Below, piece by piece: positions 57,871 to 64,000 of a DNA stretch of 64,000 bases. The notes beneath the pieces were generated by a model. The model made no database searches and was not told where the DNA came from. It saw nothing but the letters and a program-made list of their open reading frames with translations. Made by a program: the position numbers and the translations under genes. Every line of letters begins with the position of its first letter. Position 1 is the stretch's first letter. Source of the stretch: SIG452 sp045638525 (GTDB lineage: Bacteria > Bacillota > Clostridia > UMGS1840); the NCBI GenBank assembly GCA_045638525.1, contig JAZUBQ010000005.1:124001-188000 (forward strand), written 5' to 3'.

Positions 57871-59082
57871 ATGAGCAGACTTGAAGAACTTATTGAAAAG
57901 CTTTGCCCTGATGGGGTTGAGTATAAATATTTAATTGATGTTGCAACAATTTTATATGGGTTCCCTTGCGATGCAAGTCAATTCAATGAAACTAACGGAA
58001 TGCCTTTGATTAGGATTCGAGACGTCCTTAATGGAAATACATCTACATATACTACCGAAATTATACCTAATGAATATATCATTAAAGCAGGAGACTTACT
58101 TGTAGGTATGGATGGTAATTTTCACGTTGGAAACTGGAAATCAGCTGATGGTGTTTTATGTCAGCGAGTGTGTAAGATTTCATCAAACGATGAAAACACG
58201 CAAGTTTTAAATGGCTTTTTGAGTCATTTGATGGGACCTATTATGAAAAGCATAGAGGATAGCAAACAAAGCGGAACTGTTAAACATCTTCTAGCAAAAG
58301 ATATAAACTCAATAAAAATCCCTGTACCGCCACTTGAGGTACAGAGTGAAATTGTCAGAATACTTGACAATTTCACGGAGCTTACAGCGGAGTTAACAGA
58401 CAAACTCACAGCGGAGCTTACAGCGAGAAAAAAACAGTATGCGCATTATCGTGATTCTGTGCTGACCTTTGACGATGATGTTCCGATGGTGAAACTTGCT
58501 GATATAGCAACCGATATTTATCGTGGTGCAGGTATCAAAAGAGATGAAATTACGACCGATGGGATCCCTTGTGTGCGTTATGGTGAGATTTACACTTCCT
58601 ATGATATAAGTTTTACAGAATGTATCTCCCACACAAGCGAAGACGTTGTTGCATCACCAAAGTATTTTGAACATGGTGATATTATCTTTACTATTACAGG
58701 CGAAAGCGTTGAAGAAATCGCAAAGTCCATTGCCTACCTCGGATATGACAAATGTATGGCAGGTGGCGATACTGTTGTTATGAAACATAAACAGGAACCT
58801 CGTTATATCTCCTACGCCCTTTCGACTACCGCGGCACAGGCACAGAAAAGTAAGGGCAAGGTAAAGAGCAAGGTTGTTCATTCGAGCGTACCTGCTCTAA
58901 AGGATATTGAGATTCCTTTGCCAGATATGGAAACCCAGAAACGAATTGCTGACCAGTTAGATAACTTCCATAAACTCTGTAATGACATTTCCGCAGGTCT
59001 GCCCGCAGAAATCGAAGCCAGACAAAAGCAGTATGAGTATTACAGAGATAAACTACTAAACTTTAAGGAGATGAGCGTATGA
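57871..59082 (+). CDS. hsdS: Type I restriction-modification specificity subunit
   Basis: A 403-residue DNA-recognition subunit with two target-recognition domains (about 15-170 and 205-375), each followed by a conserved helix (first IKIPVPPLEVQSEIVRILDN, second IEIPLPDMETQKRIADQLDN). The central spacer holds four-residue repeats ELTAELTDKLTAELTARKK near residue 171, the TAEL type known from EcoR124, where repeat number sets the spacing of the two half-sites. N-terminal TRD1 resembles the usual domain starting LEELIEKLCPDGVEYKYLID. Short overlap (four bases) with hsdR. Confidence 0.95.
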   Translation: MSRLEELIEKLCPDGVEYKYLIDVATILYGFPCDASQFNETNGMPLIRIRDVLNGNTSTYTTEIIPNEYIIKAGDLLVGMDGNFHVGNWKSADGVLCQRVCKISSNDENTQVLNGFLSHLMGPIMKSIEDSKQSGTVKHLLAKDINSIKIPVPPLEVQSEIVRILDNFTELTAELTDKLTAELTARKKQYAHYRDSVLTFDDDVPMVKLADIATDIYRGAGIKRDEITTDGIPCVRYGEIYTSYDISFTECISHTSEDVVASPKYFEHGDIIFTITGESVEEIAKSIAYLGYDKCMAGGDTVVMKHKQEPRYISYALSTTAAQAQKSKGKVKSKVVHSSVPALKDIEIPLPDMETQKRIADQLDNFHKLCNDISAGLPAEIEARQKQYEYYRDKLLNFKEMSV

Positions 59083-62000
59083 GCCAATATAACATAATAG
59101 TTTCGACAGCCGAAGCTACTGTTGTATCTGAATATGAGCCGCAGCAAACACGCTCTGATGCCTACCAAAGCGAAGCAGCACTCGAGGCAGCTTTTATCAA
59201 GCAGCTTACGGAGCAAGGTTATACTTATTTACAGATACACAATTCCGATGAACTCGTAAAAAATCTTCGTGAACAACTTGAAAAACTTAATGATTACCAG
59301 TTCTCCGACGATGAATGGAACCGCTTTTTCAGCCAGAATCTTGCCAACAGCAATGACGGTATCGTAGAAAAGACCAGACTTATCCAAGAGGATAATGTTC
59401 AGGTATTGAAGCGTGATGATGGCTCAAGTAAAAACATCACTCTGATTGACAAGAAAAACATTCATAATAATTCGCTACAAGTTATCAATCAATATGTAGA
59501 AAATAGCGGAAACTATGATAACAGATATGACGTTACCATTCTGGTAAATGGATTTCCTTTGGTGCATATTGAATTGAAACGCCGTGGTGTTGCTCTAAAA
59601 GAAGCGTTCAATCAGATAGAGAGATATCAAAGAGACAGTTTCTGGGCAGCAAGCGGTTTGTATGAGTATGTGCAGTTATTTGTTATTTCCAATGGAACTC
59701 GCACCAAGTATTACTCTAACACCACCCGTATTAGTGCCATCAAGGAACGTGATGGCAAAAAGAAAGTTCAGAAAACAAGCAGTAGCTTTGAATTCACATC
59801 CTTTTGGGCTGATGCTAATAACAAAGTGATTGCTGACCTCGTGGATTTCACCAGAACTTTCTTTCAGAAGCACACACTTCTGAATGTTATTACCAAGTAT
59901 TGCGTTCTGACAAGTGAAAATCTGCTTCTGGTTATGAGACCCTATCAGATTGTGGCTACTGAACGCATCTTAAATCGCATTGAAATTTCCACCAACTATA
60001 AAAAGATGGGAAAAACAGATGCAGGTGGTTATATCTGGCACACTACCGGAAGCGGAAAAACCCTGACTTCCTTTAAAACTGCACAACTCGCATCAAAGCT
60101 TCCATACATTGATAAAGTTCTGTTCGTTGTTGATAGAAAAGACCTTGACTACCAGACAATGAAAGAATATGACCGTTTTGAAAAAGGAGCTGCCAACGGA
60201 AACAAAAACACTAAAATTCTTCAAAGACAGCTCGAGGATAAAGATGCAAAAGGCAATCCTCACGAATACAAAATTATAGTTACCACTATCCAGAAACTTG
60301 ATAATTTTGTCACCAAAAATCAAAAGCATCCTATTTTGGACAAACATCTTGTTCTTATCTTTGATGAATGCCACCGCAGCCAGTTCGGAGATATGCACCA
60401 GAAGATAGTTAAATACTTTAAAAACTATCATATTTTTGGATTCACAGGAACGCCGATTTTTGCAAAAAATGCTAAATCCGGCGGCAATCCTAACCTACGC
60501 ACTACCGAACAAGCTTTCGGTGATAAACTGCATACCTATACCATCGTAGATGCTATCAACGACGGCAATGTTCTTCCATTCAGAATTGACTACATCAATA
60601 CTGTTAAGAAGAAAGAAGGCGGAAAGGACAAGCAAGTTGAAGCGATCAATATAGATTCTGCTTTGCTTGCTCCTGAACGTATTTCTGAAATTGTTACCTA
60701 TATTCTTGACCATTTCGACCATAAAACAAAGAGAAATTCAGGGTTCTATACCTTTAGTAAGCTGACGAATATTTCCGATGTTGCCAAAAATCAAAATACA
60801 AAAGAGGAAAAGCTCAAAGTCAAACTGAATGGCTTCAACTCTATCTTTGCAGTTTCCTCTATTGATGCCGCTAAACTATACTATATGGAGTTCAAGCGAC
60901 AAATGGCAGAACATCCTGAAAAAGCTTTGAAAATCGCTACTATTTACAGCTACGGTCAAAACGAAGATGATCCAGATGGTTTCATTGACGATGAGGAAAG
61001 CGATAACACCGACGGTTTGGACTTAACTTCCAGAGAGTTCCTTGAAACCGCTATCAAAGACTATAACGAAATGTTCCACACAGCTTATGACACGTCAAGT
61101 GATAAGTTCCCGAATTACTACAAAGACTTGTCGCTCAGAATGAAAAACCGTGAAATTGATTTGCTGATTGTTGTTAACATGTTCTTAACAGGCTTTGATG
61201 CTACTACCCTTAACACACTCTGGGTAGATAAGAACCTGAAGCAACACGGACTGATTCAAGCATTTTCCAGAACAAACCGTATATTGAACTCTGTTAAAAC
61301 CTTTGGTAATATTATTTGTTTCAGAAACTTGCAACAAGAAACAGATGATGCCATTGCTCTGTTTGGAGATAAAAATGCTTCCGGTATCGTTTTAATGAAA
61401 ACATACAACGATTATTACTATGGCTATACCGATGACAGCGGAAAACGCCAAAAAGGTTATGAAGAACGCATAGCGGAACTTATCCAGAAATATCCTTTAG
61501 GCGTTGATATTCTGGGCGAAAGCGCAAAAAAAGATTTCATCGTATCTTTTGGTAATATTTTAAGGCTTCGCAATATTTTGTCCACTTTTGATGAGTTTGC
61601 AGGAAATGAAATATTATCTCCCATTGATATGCAGGACTACACGGGAATTTACAACGATTTGTATCTCGAATTCAAGCCAAAAGTACAGGCAGAAGATATT
61701 GACCAAGATATTGTCTTTGAAATGGAATTGGTAAAACAAATTGAAGTAAATATTGACTATATCTTAATGCTTGTTGCCAAATATCACAAATCCAACTGCA
61801 AGGATAAAGAAGTTCTGATTGCCATTGATAGAGCAATTAAATCAAGCATTGAACTACGTTCTAAAAAAGAGCTAATCGAAGGATTTATTGCTACCATCAA
61901 TACCCAAACCGATGTTACCAAAGATTGGCAGAAGTTCGTAATAGAACAAAAGGAAAACGACCTTTCTTCTCTGATTGCTGATGAAAAACTCAAAGATGAA

Positions 62001-62180
62001 CAAACCAGAAGATATATGGAAAATGCTTTCCGTGATGGTTCCATCAAAATTACAGGAACAGACATTGACGACCTGATGCCGCCAATGTCAAGATTCGGCG
62101 GTGGAAACAGAGCAGAAAAGAAACAAGGAATTATATCCAAATTCTTATCTTTCTTTGAAAAATACTTCGGTATTGTGTAA
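59079..62180 (+). CDS. hsdR: Type I restriction endonuclease subunit
   Basis: A 1033-residue motor-nuclease. The N-terminal nuclease domain has the D-x(n)-ExK signature YDVTILVNGFPLVHIELKRR near residue 155. The superfamily 2 helicase core has Walker A TTGSGKTLTSF near residue 320, DECHRSQFGD near residue 428, FTGTPIF near residue 452 and the C-terminal motif FSRTNRI near residue 730. Size and order match EcoR124-type (IC) enzymes. ATG overlaps the hsdS stop by four bases (ATGA). A strong terminator follows. The enzyme looks intact. Confidence 0.97.
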   Translation: MSQYNIIVSTAEATVVSEYEPQQTRSDAYQSEAALEAAFIKQLTEQGYTYLQIHNSDELVKNLREQLEKLNDYQFSDDEWNRFFSQNLANSNDGIVEKTRLIQEDNVQVLKRDDGSSKNITLIDKKNIHNNSLQVINQYVENSGNYDNRYDVTILVNGFPLVHIELKRRGVALKEAFNQIERYQRDSFWAASGLYEYVQLFVISNGTRTKYYSNTTRISAIKERDGKKKVQKTSSSFEFTSFWADANNKVIADLVDFTRTFFQKHTLLNVITKYCVLTSENLLLVMRPYQIVATERILNRIEISTNYKKMGKTDAGGYIWHTTGSGKTLTSFKTAQLASKLPYIDKVLFVVDRKDLDYQTMKEYDRFEKGAANGNKNTKILQRQLEDKDAKGNPHEYKIIVTTIQKLDNFVTKNQKHPILDKHLVLIFDECHRSQFGDMHQKIVKYFKNYHIFGFTGTPIFAKNAKSGGNPNLRTTEQAFGDKLHTYTIVDAINDGNVLPFRIDYINTVKKKEGGKDKQVEAINIDSALLAPERISEIVTYILDHFDHKTKRNSGFYTFSKLTNISDVAKNQNTKEEKLKVKLNGFNSIFAVSSIDAAKLYYMEFKRQMAEHPEKALKIATIYSYGQNEDDPDGFIDDEESDNTDGLDLTSREFLETAIKDYNEMFHTAYDTSSDKFPNYYKDLSLRMKNREIDLLIVVNMFLTGFDATTLNTLWVDKNLKQHGLIQAFSRTNRILNSVKTFGNIICFRNLQQETDDAIALFGDKNASGIVLMKTYNDYYYGYTDDSGKRQKGYEERIAELIQKYPLGVDILGESAKKDFIVSFGNILRLRNILSTFDEFAGNEILSPIDMQDYTGIYNDLYLEFKPKVQAEDIDQDIVFEMELVKQIEVNIDYILMLVAKYHKSNCKDKEVLIAIDRAIKSSIELRSKKELIEGFIATINTQTDVTKDWQKFVIEQKENDLSSLIADEKLKDEQTRRYMENAFRDGSIKITGTDIDDLMPPMSRFGGGNRAEKKQGIISKFLSFFEKYFGIV

Positions 62181-62189
62181 TCCAAAATC

Positions 62190-62229
62190 AAAAAGGCAGA
62201 CTATTCATAACAAAATAGTCTGCCCTTTT
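62190..62229. terminator. Bidirectional terminator
   Basis: AAAAGGCAGACTATT and AATAGTCTGCCCTTTT between convergent hsdR and the serine recombinase. Confidence 0.92.
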
Positions 62230-62817
62230 CTATTTTTCCAAAAGAGAAATGTATTTATAAGCAGTTGTGCGGCTGATATCGCACACTCTGGAAAGTTCTG
62301 AAATATTCAGATTGCCGTTTTTCCACGACGGATAGTGTCGCAAAAAGGATGCCGGAATATCTTCCTTGGTTAATTGCGGTCGCCCGATACGTGCGCCCTT
62401 TGCTCTAGCGTTTTCCATACCGGAACGAACCCTTGCACGAATCATGGCAAGTTCAAGTTGGCTGAATACTCCCGCCATTTGCAGAAATGCTTCACTCATG
62501 GGATCACATTTACCATAGCGGCAATCAAGAGTGATGCTGCCGATAATGATTAGGCGTAGATGCTTTTCACGTATGATATCAATGATTTCACAAAGCTGCT
62601 GTGTGCTTCTGGCAAGTCTGGGAACCTCTAATGTAATGATGGTGTCCCCTTCTCTGGCTTCCAGAAGCATGGCTTGCTGTTGGTCTTTTATTTTGCTGTC
62701 GCCGAGTTCGTACTCAAAGAATATTTTTTCTGCACCTGCGGCTTTTAATTCTCTGACCTGCCAGTTGATATCCTGCTTTGTTTCGTTGGTGCTACATCTG
62801 GCGTATCCGTAATTCAT
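62230..62817 (-). CDS. Serine recombinase (resolvase/invertase type)
   Basis: A 195-residue small serine recombinase. Catalytic Ser9 in YGYARCSTNE, then the resolvase core with EVPRLARSTQQLCEIIDIIRE and MAGVFSQLELAMIRARVRSG, ending with the hinge RAKGARIGRPQLT and a Hin-type helix-turn-helix (ISELSRVCDISRTTAYKYIS). Length is normal. GGAAAGGAA precedes the ATG. It could invert or resolve DNA locally; because an RM system adjoins it, inversion of hsdS is conceivable, but only one hsdS is present and no inverted repeats around it were seen. Confidence 0.92.
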   Translation of the reverse strand: MNYGYARCSTNETKQDINWQVRELKAAGAEKIFFEYELGDSKIKDQQQAMLLEAREGDTIITLEVPRLARSTQQLCEIIDIIREKHLRLIIIGSITLDCRYGKCDPMSEAFLQMAGVFSQLELAMIRARVRSGMENARAKGARIGRPQLTKEDIPASFLRHYPSWKNGNLNISELSRVCDISRTTAYKYISLLEK

Positions 62818-62832
62818 AGCGGTTCCTTTCCC

Positions 62833-62862
62833 CCACTCCGCAAGGTTTCCCCTGCGGAGTGG
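62833..62862 (-). terminator. GC-rich hairpin after the 92-residue gene
   Basis: CCACTCCGCA and TGCGGAGTGG form a perfect 10-bp stem between the 92-residue gene and the recombinase; it lacks a T tract, so it may be a processing or attenuation signal rather than a full terminator. Confidence 0.55.
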
Positions 62863-62871
62863 ATTTTGTTT

Positions 62872-63150
62872 TTAGCAAGAGATGGTGAAACGTTTGCTTG
62901 CACTCTGTTTGGTGAATGCTTTGTAAAGGTCTCCATACATCTTTTTGAAATTGGTGGTATCGAAACGGTTGCTTAATACGGAAGTCCAACGGATGATGTA
63001 AGAACCGGCAATCAGTTCTTCGGTTTCTCTTTCCAGCATTTCTTCTTTGATGCTGTCACGGATTGCTTCGGCTTCTGCCTTTGCCTGCTCCATCATTTCT
63101 TCCCATTCGTTAAGTGCCTCAATTTTTTTAATCAGTTCTGCTTTGCTCAT
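62872..63150 (-). CDS. Small phage/ICE-type protein
   Basis: A 92-residue protein. It starts with a coiled coil (MSKAELIKKIEALNEWEEMM, with Glu/Ala-rich continuation to about residue 48), then GSYIIRWTSVLSNRFDTTNF and KAFTKQSASKRFTISC. The second half resembles the RFDT...FTKxxxxRRF pattern found in many Clostridia phage and integrative-element proteins of unknown role. AAGGAG precedes the ATG; the consensus promoter at 63212-63240 and XRE operator control it. Probably part of a mobile element. Function unknown. Confidence 0.78.
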   Translation of the reverse strand: MSKAELIKKIEALNEWEEMMEQAKAEAEAIRDSIKEEMLERETEELIAGSYIIRWTSVLSNRFDTTNFKKMYGDLYKAFTKQSASKRFTISC

Positions 63151-63211
63151 TTTCGTTTTCTCCTTTTGGTTTTTATTTATTCTTTGGGGTGTTCCCCTTA
63201 ACTACATTTAT

Positions 63212-63240
63212 ATTATACTACGAAATTCGTAATTTGTCAA
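63212..63240 (-). promoter_or_regulatory. Promoter with XRE operator in its spacer
   Basis: Minus strand: TTGACA (63240-63235), 17-bp spacer, TATAAT (63217-63212). The perfect palindrome TACGAAATTCGTA (63219-63231) lies inside the spacer. Confidence 0.78.
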
Positions 63241-63249
63241 TACTTTTTT

Positions 63250-63263
63250 CGTAATTCTTTACG
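63250..63263. promoter_or_regulatory. Middle operator-like inverted repeat
   Basis: CGTAA-TTCT-TTACG, perfect 5-bp arms, midway between the two divergent promoters; shares the TTCGTAA half-site with the other two palindromes. Confidence 0.5.
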
Positions 63264-63292
63264 TTTTTTTGAATTTTTTTCCGATTTATGTA

Positions 63293-63321
63293 TTGATTTA
63301 TTACGAAAATCGTGTTATAAT
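63293..63321 (+). promoter_or_regulatory. Promoter of the XRE gene with operator in its spacer
   Basis: TTGATT (63293-63298), 17-bp spacer, TATAAT (63316-63321). ACGAAAATCGT (63303-63313), a near copy of the other operator, is centred in the spacer. Confidence 0.75.
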
Positions 63322-63344
63322 ACCAAATGAAAGGATGTGTTCTT

Positions 63345-63554
63345 ATGATTAAATTCAAAGTGAAAGTTATGCTCGCCTTACGTGAGATGACGCAGAAAGA
63401 ACTTGCGGAACGAACCGGCATCAGACCACCAACCGTTTCAGCAATCTGCACCGGTGCAGTAAAACATCTTCCAATAGACGCACTCAATGCAATCTGTAAT
63501 GTGTTAGATTGCCAACCTGCGGATATAATGGAATACATTCCAGACGAAATTTAG
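63345..63554 (+). CDS. XRE-family repressor (Cro/CI type)
   Basis: A 69-residue single-domain helix-turn-helix protein: MLALREMTQKELAERTGIRP with recognition helix PPTVSAICTG and the typical tail LPIDALNAICNVLDCQPADI. I chose the ATG at 63345 with AAGGATG upstream. It lies divergent from the 92-residue gene; palindromes in both promoter spacers suggest that one repressor silences both directions, as in phage and ICE switch regions. Confidence 0.88.
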   Translation: MIKFKVKVMLALREMTQKELAERTGIRPPTVSAICTGAVKHLPIDALNAICNVLDCQPADIMEYIPDEI

Positions 63555-63835
63555 GGGTGTCCAATTAAACAGTTCTTTTCCCGAACGGTTTTTCCGGCTC
63601 TCATAATGCCAAAAGTCATCCGAAAAATGCCCTGATTTTGTTCAGGTAATTCGCCCTACCCTTTTGTGGACATAGCGGGGGTGTATTACGTGAAAAATAT
63701 TTTTAAAATCGTGATTGCGGTTTTAGGGTGGCTCGCGTCATTTTGGAATGGGATTTTCATTCCAGAAGACGGGTTTTATGTTCGTGTTCGGAATATATGT
63801 ATTTTTAATCCTACGACTTTGACGGCAATAAACGA
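63555..63835. other. Region without a supported gene
   Basis: A plus-strand frame from a GTG at 63690 (KNIFKIVIAVLGWLASFWNG) is preceded by GGGGGTG and has a hydrophobic start, but it runs through the terminator hairpin at 63836 and off the end, so I do not accept it as a gene. The rest looks like element-internal DNA. Confidence 0.4.
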
Positions 63836-63876
63836 AAAAAACGGCAAGCAGTTCATAAGAACTACCTGCCGTTTTT
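63836..63876 (-). terminator. Terminator of the partial right-edge gene
   Basis: AAAAACGGCA and TGCCGTTTTT arms with an inner AGTTC/GAACT stem; the stop of the minus-strand gene overlaps its edge. Confidence 0.8.
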
Positions 63877-64000
63877 ATTTGAAATCTTTTAGAAGTTCGT
63901 CAAGCGCCATATCAAGTGCCGTTTTCAGACTTTTCTCGACAATACTTAATAATTCCTGCTCTATAATAGATTTCTTCTTTTTCTTTTTTTCTTTCTGATT
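63875..64000 (-). CDS. Partial gene at the right edge (C-terminal 41 residues)
   Basis: An open frame entering from beyond the window and ending TAA at 63875. The visible part is Lys/Glu-rich and then helical: NQKEKKKKKKSIIEQELLSI, then VEKSLKTALDMALDELLKDF. The start is outside. The basic, helical tail next to a terminator supports a real gene, probably of the same mobile element. Family not recognised. Confidence 0.6.
   Translation of the reverse strand, partial: NQKEKKKKKKSIIEQELLSIVEKSLKTALDMALDELLKDFK

Noticed and set aside
62230..62817. Serine recombinase as an hsdS inverter
   Set aside because: Only one hsdS is present and no inverted recognition repeats flank its domains.
63690..63998. 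Plus-strand hydrophobic frame at the right end
   Set aside because: It passes through the terminator of the opposite gene and has no conserved features.
1..64000. CRISPR array
   Set aside because: No regularly spaced direct repeats were found; the only repeats are those listed and the internal protein repeats.

Overview
The window is AT-rich and codes densely for a strict anaerobe of the Bacillota, most likely a Clostridia relative. Strong Shine-Dalgarno sites, near-consensus sigma-A promoters with 17-18 bp spacers, a SpoVB-like flippase, a reverse rubrerythrin and a flavin-based HdrABC/Flx redox operon all support this. The species cannot be named from the sequence.

Layout. Positions 1-5362 (minus) hold hdrB-hdrC-hdrA-flxD-flxC-flxB, an electron-bifurcating heterodisulfide-reductase-like/NADH dehydrogenase operon that runs off the left edge. 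Next come a sodium:neurotransmitter-type symporter, a small membrane protein, a decayed secreted-protein gene (7486-8263) and a Gfo/Idh/MocA oxidoreductase. Positions 9761-22408 look like an island at a tRNA-Ser gene. It is flanked by a 70-bp direct repeat that contains the tRNA 3' end, carries a broken tyrosine recombinase, and encodes a one-promoter operon of three secreted proteins: a subtilase, a giant papain-like protein whose catalytic segments are in permuted order, and a giant lipase/leucine-rich-repeat protein. Two serine tRNAs follow.

Positions 22795-25113 are a polar amino acid ABC transporter. Positions 25204-32527 are an apparent eight-gene operon (two DMT exporters, MFS carrier, ferredoxin-fused aldo/keto reductase, flavodoxin, CapA-type lipoprotein, two HAD hydrolases). 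Positions 32516-35432 hold a zinc-ribbon membrane protein, cysK and an M20 amidohydrolase. On the plus strand follow fhs with a structured leader, tsaE-tsaB, tRNA-Met and tRNA-Val, a 1413-residue secreted beta-helix protein, rpsO and pnp.

Positions 46368-50409 carry a divergent SEDS-family protein with its PadR regulator, a small exported protein and a SpoVB-like flippase. Positions 50550-52037 are a peroxide-response group (Fur/PerR-like regulator, reverse rubrerythrin, BFD-like ferredoxin). Positions 52059-54880 hold a chimera of a copper-amine-oxidase-N domain with a duplicated amino acid binding protein, a duplicated-domain lipoprotein and two gene relics. Positions 55015-62180 are a complete type I restriction-modification system (hsdM-hsdS-hsdR) with a divergent WYL regulator. 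From 62190 to the end there is mobile-element material: a serine recombinase, a small phage/ICE-type protein, an XRE repressor between divergent promoters, and a partial gene.

The strongest leads are the permuted papain-like protease, a recurring C-terminal module (W-N-x-L-x-x-L-x-P-L) on secreted proteins, the tRNA-Ser island, the chimeric binding protein and the folded fhs leader. Functions are inferred from motifs read by eye; no database search was run.
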